The notes beneath the pieces are model-generated. The model had not been told where the DNA came from. It made no database searches and saw nothing but the letters and a program-made list of their open reading frames with translations. A program made the translations under genes and the position numbers. From Amyelois transitella (Eukaryota > Arthropoda > Insecta > Lepidoptera > Pyralidae), in assembly GCF_032362555.1 (NCBI RefSeq), contig NC_083513.1:11904001-11968000 (forward strand): a stretch of DNA of 64,000 nucleotides, given 5' to 3'. Positions within the stretch are counted from its first letter, which is position 1. Every line of letters starts with the position of its first letter. Below, one piece after another: positions 38,499 to 47,729 of the stretch.

Positions 38499-40679
38499 AT
38501 GAAAATGGCGTCTAAGAAAACTACAATACCCCAGGAGGGTACCGACTCCCAAGGAGTCGGAGAATCCCTCCCCACGCCTTCGGGCGTGGGCTGCCCCACC
38601 GTATCTGGGGGGGGCACTTACCGCCAGAGGGACGCAAGTCCCTCCCAATTGTCGACACGGTCGACGAGCCGAGGGTCGCTAATCCTCGCGCCGACATCCG
38701 ACGAGGACTACGACAGCCTTCCGGAAGCCACAATGATGGAAGACCTCAAGGACGGCAGGGGCAGTGTTCCCCGCAAACGGAAGGCGCTGGAGGGGCCTAC
38801 ACTAAGATCGCGAGGCCCCAAAATCAACACAGCCACGAGGGGCCGTCACGCTGGTCGGCGCACACAAACTTCGCCACCAAAGAGGAGGGCCGAAAACATT
38901 GAGGAGGACACGCTCCCTGAAAAGGGTGCAAAATTTAGCGAGCCCAAAAGAGGGCGTGCGCCGGCAAAGGCGACCAGTGCGGGGCTGAGCCAGGCTAAGG
39001 CCAGGCTATCACAAATGGCGTCGGAATTCGCCGAATTCGAAGATGAGGCGGACAGAGCGGCGGGTTATTTAAAAGATCCCCAAGAGAACACCAGTGAGGC
39101 CTCAATAGTGGACGGTCAACTGGAGGTGGTGCGCAAGGCGGCTCGAACCGTACTTGAGGAGGCCAAGAAGTCGGGCAACCTCAAGGGGACAACTTGGGCG
39201 AAAATGAAGGCCGCCTGTGCCGAGATCCTCGCAGCGGCGGATAAAATCTCGGACCGAGGCGAAGAGGCAGAGGCCATCCGCAAAATGGCGGCCGACAACA
39301 AGAGAATGCGGGAGGAGTTGGCGCTGCTCAGGCAGGAGACCAAAGCCCTCCGTACCGCATTCTCGGAGAGGAAGGCCCCCAATGCGGAGACCCTAGACTC
39401 GACGGCCGATATTATGGCCCAAGTTGACCGCTCCATGCGGTCGTTCGGAGAGTCCCTCACCAGGGACCTTTTCCTCTCTCTGGGGGGAATGATGAATGAC
39501 CGCATAAAGGAGCTAGAAAAGAGGGCTATTGTTGCCCCTCAGGAGGTGCTGCGTCCACCACTTGCGGCTGACCGTCGCAATAAGGAGGCTGGAAAGGCCC
39601 ATGATGCCAAAAAAGTTAAGGCACCCATACAACCCGGAAATGTGGGGGCAGTTGCAGGTTCCACCCTGATGCCCCCGGCAAGACCTGGCCCGGCGCCCAA
39701 AGCGCCTAAAGCCACAACGGCAAAGGCCCAGCAAGCTCCCTCACAGGATGCTTCTGGCGCCCCACCCCAGGAGGAACCCTCCCCCTCCTCCTCTTGGACG
39801 GAGGTAGTGAAAAAAGGGAAAAATAAGGGGAAGGGGAAAAAATCCTCCCCCCCTGAGGTGGATGGTGCGGCTCCTCGCCCTACGGCCCCCGCACCGGTCA
39901 AGCGGCAGTATGCCCTTCCCAAATCGACGGCTGTGGTGGTGACTCTCAAGTCGGGTGCCACAGTCGACTACAAAACGGTGATGGGAAGGGTCACCACTAT
40001 AAAACTGGCGACCGTGGGTGTGGATCACGTGGCGGTGAGGAGTACGGCGACGGGCGCCAGAATCATCGAGATTCCCGGAAACGACAGCAGCGTTGTCGCT
40101 GACAACCTTGCTGACAAAATCCGGGACCTGGTGGGGGATGTGGCCGAGGTCACGAGGCCGTACAAAACGGCCCAAATTAAAATCTCCGGGTTTGATGAAT
40201 CAATCACCCCGGAGACCTTGCGGAATGAGGTGTCCCTGGCTGGCAAATGTCCACCGGAACATGTAAAGGTGGGGCAGATCCGAATGACACGGGACTTTAC
40301 CGGGGCTGTCATCGTGACCTGCCCAGTAGCCGTGGCCAACGCCCTCGTGGCAGACGGCCGTATATTGATCGGTTGGTCGTCTGCCAAAATCACTGGCCTG
40401 GAACCCCTGCCCATGCGCTGTTTCAGGTGCATGGGTTTGGGCCATACGAGGGCGCTGTGCCCATCACCGGTGGACAGGTCGGAACTTTGCCACAGATGCG
40501 GGAAAACGGGGCACCTCACACAGCAATGTGTTGAGAAGGAGCCCTGGTGCGCGGTGTGCCATCATGCCAAACTCCCGGCGAAGCACACAATGGGAGGGAA
40601 GGCGTGTAACCCCCCGCGCACCAGGGGACGACTGGAGCCCACCGGGCTAAAAAGAGTAGGCAACACAATGGAGCACTAA
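38499..40679 (+). CDS. S2 ORF1 (Gag, 726 aa)
   Basis: The N-terminus KTTIPQEGTDSQGVGESLP is S1-like; from about residue 125 (RRAENIEEDTLPEKGAK) it follows S4/S5. A coiled-coil-like region lies at about 220-300, a Pro/Ala linker with KKGKNKGKGKKS at about 430-470, and a globular part after 480. Three knuckles start at about 641: CFRCMGLGHTRALC, CHRCGKTGHLTQQC, CAVC...H...C. It ends in TAATG, shared with the ORF2 start. This stop-start overlap is the arrangement shown for Bombyx SART1 to give translational coupling. Confidence 0.93.
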   Translation: MKMASKKTTIPQEGTDSQGVGESLPTPSGVGCPTVSGGGTYRQRDASPSQLSTRSTSRGSLILAPTSDEDYDSLPEATMMEDLKDGRGSVPRKRKALEGPTLRSRGPKINTATRGRHAGRRTQTSPPKRRAENIEEDTLPEKGAKFSEPKRGRAPAKATSAGLSQAKARLSQMASEFAEFEDEADRAAGYLKDPQENTSEASIVDGQLEVVRKAARTVLEEAKKSGNLKGTTWAKMKAACAEILAAADKISDRGEEAEAIRKMAADNKRMREELALLRQETKALRTAFSERKAPNAETLDSTADIMAQVDRSMRSFGESLTRDLFLSLGGMMNDRIKELEKRAIVAPQEVLRPPLAADRRNKEAGKAHDAKKVKAPIQPGNVGAVAGSTLMPPARPGPAPKAPKATTAKAQQAPSQDASGAPPQEEPSPSSSWTEVVKKGKNKGKGKKSSPPEVDGAAPRPTAPAPVKRQYALPKSTAVVVTLKSGATVDYKTVMGRVTTIKLATVGVDHVAVRSTATGARIIEIPGNDSSVVADNLADKIRDLVGDVAEVTRPYKTAQIKISGFDESITPETLRNEVSLAGKCPPEHVKVGQIRMTRDFTGAVIVTCPVAVANALVADGRILIGWSSAKITGLEPLPMRCFRCMGLGHTRALCPSPVDRSELCHRCGKTGHLTQQCVEKEPWCAVCHHAKLPAKHTMGGKACNPPRTRGRLEPTGLKRVGNTMEH

Positions 40680-43600
40680 TGCCCAGACGTCAGCACCAAG
40701 CACTTGAGCTGCTGCAGTGCAACATCAACCACTCCGCCCGCGCGCAAGATCTCTTGCTGCAACACCTGGCGGAGTGGGGCATTAGTGCTGCCATTGTGTC
40801 TGAGCCGTACTTTGTTCCCCCACTCCCTACGTGGGTAAGGGACACGGAGGGAGAGGTCGCGGTGACCATACCCCGGTTGGGAGACCGGCCTCCTCTGGTC
40901 AAGCAGAGTGCAGGCCGGGGCTACGTTGCGGCTAGATGGGGCGACATGGTTCTTGTCGCTGTGTACTTCGCCCCATCTAGACCGCGACGGGAGTTTGAGT
41001 CCCTCCTCTTAGAGGTGGGGCGGATTATTGCGGGAGCGGCGCCCATGCCTGTAATAGTGGCGGGGGACTTTAATGCCAAGTCTTTGGTATGGGGTTCCCC
41101 CGTCACTGACCTGCGCGGCAGGATCCTCTCCGACTGGATGGTGGCATCGGGGCTGTGTGTCCTAAACCAGGGCACTGCCAACACCTGTGTACGGTGGAAT
41201 GGGGGCTCCATAGTGGACGTTTCGTTCGCTACCCCTTCCGCCGCTGCACGTGTCACAGGTTGGCGTGTCCTGGGGGATGTGGAGACCCTCTCCGACCATT
41301 TATATGTTCGGATGTCGGTCTCCAGACCGGCTTCGGTGCGGCCGTCCAGTCAAGATCGCAATCTCCCGAGGGACCGGTTCCGCAAGTGGAGCCTGGCCAG
41401 CCTCGACGCTGACTCAGCTGAAGAGGCGGCCATGATTGAGCGTTGGCGAACACAATCGCCAGACCGGTCCCTCGACGTGGAGGAGAGGGCCTGCCGCTTT
41501 CGGGCGTCGCTTGTCGCTGTCTGTGACGCCTCTATGAGGAGATCGGGTCCGCCGCCTAATAAAAAACGGGTGCACTGGTGGTCGGAGGAGATCGCCGTAC
41601 TCCGACGCACCAGCAATAGTGCCCGCCGGGCATACACCCGGTGTAGGCGGCGACGGACGACCGTGGAGGGTGAGGAGGAGCTCCTGCGCACGGCACTTAG
41701 AGAGGCTAAGGAGGCCCTGTCCAAGGCGATTGCCAAGGCCAAGGACGAATCCTACAAAGAGTTCTTGGCCGCCTTGGACCGGGACCCGTGGGGGCGGCCG
41801 TACAAACTTGTACGGAACAAAATGCAGTGTGCCGCCCCGATGGCCTCTCTTGAACCGGAGCTCCTCCGAAACGTGGTGGAGGGACTCTTCCCCGAGGTCC
41901 CAGAGTTTGCCCCTCCGAGAATGGCTGCCCCGGAGCGGGAGTCCTCCGATATGATGGAAGTGCCGCCGGTCACTGACGCAGAGATGGAGCGGGTCATAGA
42001 CCGACTCCATCGAAGCAAAAAGGCGCCGGGTCCTGATGGGGTCCCGGGCCGAGTCATACCGGTGGCGCTTATACACCTTGGGGATCGCCTGAGGGACTTA
42101 TTTGAAGATTGTCTCCAAACAGGGCGGTTCCCAGGGGTATGGAAGGAAGGCCGGCTCTGCCTTCTGAGGAAAGAGGGTCGGCCAGAGGACTCCCCCAGTG
42201 GATGGAGGCCCCTTGTAATGCTGGATGAATCCGGAAAGATGCTCGAACGAGTAATAGCATCCCGGATCATCCGGCATCTTGAAAACAGGGGGCCGGACAT
42301 CTCGGACCGCCAGTTCGGGTTCCGGACTGGGCGGTCTACCATCGACGCGATCGGGGCATTGAGGGATTTCTCGGAGAGGGCAACTGAGAGGGGGGGTGGG
42401 GCCGTGGCTGTGTCCCTTGACATCGCCAACGCCTTCGGCTCCATCCCCTTTGAGGTGATAAAGGAGGCACTTCGGTTCCACGGGGTGCCCCTTTATCTAC
42501 GGAGGATCGTGGAGCACTACCTTACGGCGAGGGTAGTGCTCTACGAGAATAAAGATGGCAGGATAACGTCGAGGGCAATGGTCTGCGGTGTTCCCCAGGG
42601 GTCGGTGCTTGGACCCCTGCTGTGGAACATCGGCTATGACTGGGCCATCCGCGGGGTCCTTTTGCCCCGGATGGCGGTCATCTGCTACGCGGATGACACG
42701 TTGGTCGCTGTCTGGGGCGAAGAATTGGAGGGGACCCTACGCAGAGCGGCAGTCGCGGCAGACCTGATGGTTTACCGCATCAGGCTGCTGGGACTGAGGG
42801 TGGCCCTCAACAAAACTGAGGCCATTGCCTTCGGCGGAAGAGGTTGGAGGCCTCCGGCTGGCGCGTCCATTCTTGTAGATGGAGAAAGAGTCCGGATGAT
42901 GCCGAACATCAAATATCTCGGCATCATACTGGACCCACGGTGGGACTTCGGGGAGCACTTTAGGCGAATGGCTCCCCGAATCGTTGGTGCAGCGTCAGCA
43001 CTCAGCCGACTGCTGCCCAACGTAGGAGGGCCGGGTGCCCCGTGCCGTCGCCTGTACGCGAATGTCACTCGCAGCATGGCACTGTACGGGGCACCGATAT
43101 GGGCGGATAGGCTCTCAGCTGCCAACAAGGCCCTGCTTCGGCGGCCACAAAGAGTGGTAGCCATCCGAATATGCAGGGCCTACATAACGGTGGCGTGGGC
43201 GGCAGCCTGCGCCTTAGCTGGCACCCCACCGTGGGAACTGGACGCGCTGGCCCACATGGAGGCCTACAAGGAGAGGGCAAGGTGGCGGGCTCTGCCTGCC
43301 GCCGAAAGAGAAGTGGACGGCAGAGGCAGGGAGACGTGGGACCTGGTCGTGGCTAGGTTACGGGAGCGATGGAGGAGTGACCTCGAAAACTCCGAATTCG
43401 GAGTTCGCACCATCGGGGCACTCCTTCCATCGCTGGACAAATGGCTGGATCGACGCCACGGCCAGGTGTCGTACAGGCTGGCACAGGTAATGACCGGGCA
43501 TGGTTGCTTCGGTCATTACCTGTACCGTATTGGGAAAGAGGGCAGCGAGGTCTGCCATGAGTGTGGAGAGCCGGACGACACGGCCCAACACACTCTGGCA

Positions 43601-43870
43601 GACTGCTCAAGGTGGTCGGCGCAGCGGCAAGAGCTGGTGGAGGTTTTGGGGGATGGCGACCTTTCGCTGCATAACGTCGTTGACAGGATGTTATGCAGCG
43701 AGAGGAACTGGGTGGCGGTTGCTTCCTTCTGTGAGACCGTCATCTCGCAGAAGGAGGCTGCTGAGAGGGCGCGGGAGGAAGATCCAAACGCGCCCTCACA
43801 TAGACGTGGACGGGGTGGCAGAAGGCGAGCTCGTTACCGTGCTCACCTACTCCCCCAACAGGACCACTAA
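40679..43870 (+). CDS. S2 ORF2: endonuclease and reverse transcriptase (1063 aa)
   Basis: Endonuclease (CNINHSARAQD, SEPYFVPP, AGDFNAKSLVWGS, SDHLY at about 205), RT (APGPDGVPG, SLDIANAFGSIPF, GVPQGSVLGPLLW, YADDT at about 670) and a C-terminal motif CHECGEPDDTAQH...C from about 959. No RNase H. The normal TAG stop of S3-S5 is CAG here, so the protein gains three residues (QDH) before TAA. The start ATG overlaps the ORF1 stop by one base. Confidence 0.95.
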   Translation: MPRRQHQALELLQCNINHSARAQDLLLQHLAEWGISAAIVSEPYFVPPLPTWVRDTEGEVAVTIPRLGDRPPLVKQSAGRGYVAARWGDMVLVAVYFAPSRPRREFESLLLEVGRIIAGAAPMPVIVAGDFNAKSLVWGSPVTDLRGRILSDWMVASGLCVLNQGTANTCVRWNGGSIVDVSFATPSAAARVTGWRVLGDVETLSDHLYVRMSVSRPASVRPSSQDRNLPRDRFRKWSLASLDADSAEEAAMIERWRTQSPDRSLDVEERACRFRASLVAVCDASMRRSGPPPNKKRVHWWSEEIAVLRRTSNSARRAYTRCRRRRTTVEGEEELLRTALREAKEALSKAIAKAKDESYKEFLAALDRDPWGRPYKLVRNKMQCAAPMASLEPELLRNVVEGLFPEVPEFAPPRMAAPERESSDMMEVPPVTDAEMERVIDRLHRSKKAPGPDGVPGRVIPVALIHLGDRLRDLFEDCLQTGRFPGVWKEGRLCLLRKEGRPEDSPSGWRPLVMLDESGKMLERVIASRIIRHLENRGPDISDRQFGFRTGRSTIDAIGALRDFSERATERGGGAVAVSLDIANAFGSIPFEVIKEALRFHGVPLYLRRIVEHYLTARVVLYENKDGRITSRAMVCGVPQGSVLGPLLWNIGYDWAIRGVLLPRMAVICYADDTLVAVWGEELEGTLRRAAVAADLMVYRIRLLGLRVALNKTEAIAFGGRGWRPPAGASILVDGERVRMMPNIKYLGIILDPRWDFGEHFRRMAPRIVGAASALSRLLPNVGGPGAPCRRLYANVTRSMALYGAPIWADRLSAANKALLRRPQRVVAIRICRAYITVAWAAACALAGTPPWELDALAHMEAYKERARWRALPAAEREVDGRGRETWDLVVARLRERWRSDLENSEFGVRTIGALLPSLDKWLDRRHGQVSYRLAQVMTGHGCFGHYLYRIGKEGSEVCHECGEPDDTAQHTLADCSRWSAQRQELVEVLGDGDLSLHNVVDRMLCSERNWVAVASFCETVISQKEAAERAREEDPNAPSHRRGRGGRRRARYRAHLLPQQDH

Positions 43871-44117
43871 TCCTGGGCAGTATGGGCGACTAGCAACTTA
43901 CTAGTCGCCCAATAAAGCAAGATCCTCGGTAAAGCCGCACCGAGGAGCCAGAGGGCATCATGGTAGAATGCATAGCCGATCCCATGATGCCTTCGAAATG
44001 GCAGGAAGGAAGCGCCGGAGGGGTTTTAGTGCGGTAGTCTGGCACACTCGGTGCCAGGAGTCCCACACTCTCCCGGGTGAAGACCCGGGGGGTCGTCCGT
44101 AAATGGATTTCCCCTTC

Positions 44118-44190
<73 letters not shown>

Positions 44191-44192
<2 letters not shown>

Positions 44193-44249
44193 TTAGGTTA
44201 GGTTAGGTTAGGTTAGGTTAGGTTAGGTTAGGTTAGGTTGGGTTAGGTT
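44191..44249 (+). repeat. Telomeric stub with one TTGGG variant
   Basis: About 12 units. One repeat near 44236-44242 reads GGTTGGG instead of GGTTAGG. Confidence 0.95.
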
Positions 44250-47031
44250 CCCAAGGGACCGGTTCCGCAAGTGGAGCCTGGCCAGCCTCGACGCTGACTC
44301 AGCTGAAGAGGCGGCCATGATAGAACGTTGGCGAACACCATCGCCAGACCGGTCCCTCGACGTGGAGGAGAGGGCCTGCCGCTTTCGGGCGTCGCTTGTC
44401 GCGGTCTGCGACGCCTCTATGAGGAGATCGGGCCCGCCGCCTAACAAAAAACGGGTACACTGGTGGTCGGAGGAGATCGCCGTACTCCGACGCACCAGCA
44501 ATAGTGCCCGCCGGGCATACACCCGGTGTAGGCGGCGACGGACGACCGTGGAGGGTGAGGAGGAGCTCCTGCGCACGGCACTCAGAGAGGCTAAGGAGGC
44601 CCTGTCCAAGGCGATTGCCAAGGCCAAGGACGAATCCTACAAAGAGTTCTTGGCCGCCTTGGACCGGGACCCTTGGGGGCGGCCGTACAAACTTGTACGG
44701 AACAAGATGCAGTGTGCCGCCCCGATGGCCTCTCTCGAACCGGAGCTCCTCCGAAACGTGGTGGAGGGACTCTTCCCCGAGGTCCCAGAGTTTGCCCCTC
44801 CGAGAATGGCTGCCCCGGAGCGGGAGTCCTCCGATATGACGGAAGTGCCGCCGGTCACTGACGCTGAGATGGAGCGGGTCATAGACCGACTCCATCGAAG
44901 CAAAAAGGCGCCGGGTCCTGATGGGGTCCCGGGCCGAGTCATACCGGTGGCGCTTATACACCTTGGGGATCGCCTGAGGGACTTATTTGAAGATTGCCTT
45001 CAAACAGGGCGGTTCCCAGGGGTATGGAAGGAAGGCCGGCTCTGCCTTCTGAGGAAAGAGGGTCGGCCAGAGGACTCCCCCAGCGGATGGAGGCCCCTTG
45101 TAATGCTGGATGAATCCGGAAAGATGCTCGAACGAGTAATAGCGTCCCGGATCATCCGGCATCTTGAAAACACGGGGCCGGACATCTCGGACCGCCAGTT
45201 CGGATTCCGGACTGGGCGGTCTACCATCGACGCGATCGGGGCACTGAGGGACTTCTCGGAGAGGGCAACTGAGAGGGGGGGTGGGGCCGTGGCTGTGTCC
45301 CTTGACATCGCCAACGCCTTCGGCTCCATCCCCTTTGAGGTGATAAAGGAGGCACTTCGGTTCCACGGGGTGCCCCTTTATCTACGGAGGATCGTGGAGC
45401 ACTACCTTACGGCGAGGGTAGTGCTCTACGAGAATAAAGATGGCAGGATAACGTCGAGGGCAATGGTCTGCGGTGTTCCCCAGGGGTCGGTGCTTGGACC
45501 CCTGCTGTGGAACATCGGCTATGACTGGGCCATCCGCGGGGTCCTTTTGCCCCGGATGGCGGTCATCTGCTACGCGGATGACACGTTGGTCGCTGTCTGG
45601 GGCGAAGAATTGGAGGGGACCCTACGCAGAGCGGCGGTCGCGGCAGACCTGATGGTTTACCGCATCAGGCTGCTGGGACTGAGGGTGGCCCTCAACAAAA
45701 CTGAGGCCATTGCCTTCGGCGGAAGAGGCTGGAGGCCTCCGGCTGGCGCGTCCTTATTGGTGAATGGAGAAAGAGTCCGGATGATGCCGAATATCAAATA
45801 TCTCGGCATCATACTGGACTCACGGTGGGACTTCGGGGAGCACTTTAGACGAATGGCTCCCCGAATAGTTGGTGCAGCGTCAGCACTCAGCCGACTGCTG
45901 CCCAACGTAGGAGGGCCCGGTGCCCCGTGCCGTCGCCTGTATGCGAATGTCACTCGCAGCATGGCACTGTACGGGGCACCGATATGGGCGGACAGGCTCT
46001 CCGCTGCCAACAAGGCCCTGCTTCGGCGGCCACAAAGAGTGGTAGCCATCCGAATATGCAGGGCCTACATAACGGTGGCGTGGGCGGCAGCCTGCGCCTT
46101 GGCTGGCACCCCACCGTGGGAACTGGACGCGCTGGCCCAAATGGAGGCCTATAAGGAGAGGGCAAGGTGGCGAGCCTTGCCTGCCGCCGCGCGAGAAGCG
46201 GACGGCAGAGGTAGGGAGACGCGGGACCTGGTCGTGGCTAGATTACGGGAGCGATGGAGGAGTGACCTCGAAAACTCCGAATTCGGAGTTCGCACCATCG
46301 GGGCACTCCTTCCATCGCTGGACAAATGGCTGGATCGACGCCACGGCCAGGTGTCATACAGGTTGGCACAGGTAATGACCGGGCATGGCTGCTTCGGTCA
46401 TTACCTGTACCGTATTGGGAAAGAGGGCAGCGAGGTCTGCCATGAGTGTGGAGAGCCGGACGACACGGCCCAACACACTCTGGCAGACTGCTCAAGGTGG
46501 TCGGCGCAGCGGCAAGAGCTGGCGGAAATTTTGGGGGATGGCGACCTCTCGCTGCATAACGTCGTTGACAGGATGTTATGCAGCGAGAGGAACTGGGTGG
46601 CGGTTGCTTCCTTCTGTGAGACCGTCATCTCGCAGAAGGAGGCAGCTGAGAGGGCGCGGGAGGAAGACCCAAACGCGCCCTCACATAGACGTGGACGGGG
46701 TGGTAGAAGGCGAGCGCGTTACCGCGCTCGCCTACTCCCCCAATAGGACGCCTAGTCCTGGAAAGAATGGGCGACTAGCAACTTACTAGTCGCCCAATAA
46801 AGCAAGATCCTCGGTAAAGCCGCACCGAGGAGCCAGAGGGCATCATGGTAGAATGCATAGCCGATCCCATGATGCCTTCGAAATGGCAGGAAGGAAGCGC
46901 CGGAGGGGTTTTAGTGCGGTAGTCTGGCACACTCGGTGCCAGGAGTCCCACACTCTCCCGGGTGAAGACCCGGGGGGTCGTCCGTAAATGGATTTCCCCT
47001 TCGTAACAAAAAAAAAAAAAAAAAAAAAAAA
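44250..47031 (+). mobile_element. S3: 5'-truncated SART-type element
   Basis: It begins directly after telomeric repeats in the middle of ORF2 (equivalent to S4 position 50399), and has a complete 3' end and poly(A) 47008-47031. It is nearly identical to S4. Typical of incomplete target-primed reverse transcription. Confidence 0.95.
44317..46746 (+). pseudogene. S3 truncated ORF2 (RT and C-terminal motif; endonuclease lost)
   Basis: Open frame of 809 codons from an internal ATG. The frame actually continues to the truncation point at 44250. The endonuclease domain is absent and there is no ORF1, so the copy cannot move by itself. The RT (SLDIANAFGSIPF, YADDT) and Cys-His motif are intact. 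Confidence 0.9.
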
Positions 47032-47050
47032 GGTTAGGTTAGGTTAGGTT
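47032..47050 (+). repeat. Telomeric stub, about 4 units
   Basis: The shortest telomeric spacer in the window, between S3 poly(A) and the S4 5' end. Confidence 0.93.
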
Positions 47051-47313
47051 GGTCGGACTTGTGCGATAATTTGCAATTCGGATAAAATAAATTCTCACAC
47101 AATTTTTGGCATACATTTGGTTCTTGATTTTCGCTTTTTGGATTGGATTTTGACGTTTTTTAGTTTTTGTTTGCTATTTATTTTTGACAGTGTATTTATT
47201 TTTTCGTTTATATCTTTTCTTTTCTTTTCTTTTCTTTTGTTTTTCTTTTTCCTTGTGAAGGGCTTCGCTTGTCCTCAGGGACTGCCGTTTACCGCGTAAT
47301 TTTTGGACTCTCC

Positions 47314-47711
47314 GTTCAAAAGTTACGGGGCTAAACGTGCTCTTCACTTTTAAATTTATTTTGCGTATCTGTGTTTTTAATTTTATTTGTAAAATTCATA
47401 TCTTTTTTCTTTTCCTTCCTTCTCATCTGCAATCTTGTGTGTCGTTTGGGTCTTCGTGAGCACTATATAGCTTTCCTTTGCACTGTAACCATTGGACCGT
47501 TGGTTCCAAAGTTATAGTGCAAAAACAGGATTGCTATTATTTTTCTCACAGGAGACGCTTGCGCCAAATAAGTTTTGCAGGTGTTCCTTTCGTTTTTACT
47601 CCCCAACCCTTTGGGTTAGGTGAGTTTTTGTGCTTGAGGGTGAAAGGGGGTGAGTTTCGCCCCCCTTTGCCTTATTTCGTGTGGTCGTGGGAACAATAGT
47701 TCCCAAGTTAT
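47314..47711 (+). promoter_or_regulatory. Three regularly spaced boxes in the S4 5' UTR
   Basis: GTTCAAAAGTTAC (47314-47326), GTTCCAAAGTTAT (47503-47515) and GTTCCCAAGTTAT (47699-47711), 189 and 196 nt apart. The first two are each preceded by GTAA..TTGGAC, which can pair with them. They look like decayed tandem modules. The same set is in S5. Confidence 0.5.
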
Positions 47712-47729
47712 TGGGTCAAAAACCCCAAC

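Larger units (their letters stand above)
37984..44190 (+). mobile_element. S2: full-length SART-type element with an S1-like 5' end
   Basis: 6.2 kb, 5' junction TTAGGTT/GGGGTGC, 71-base poly(A) (44120-44190). The 5' UTR and the first ~60 codons of ORF1 resemble S1, while everything from about 38880 on is nearly identical to S4/S5, which have a different 5' UTR. S2 is therefore a composite. The 5' UTR also holds an upstream ATG (38411) opening a 35-codon frame that overlaps the ORF1 start. Confidence 0.93.

Noticed and set aside
41752-42444. 230-codon antisense ORF within S2 ORF2, repeated in S4 and S5
   Set aside because: It recurs because the ORF2 copies are near-identical. Its product has no recognisable motif and it follows the codon structure of the RT on the other strand.
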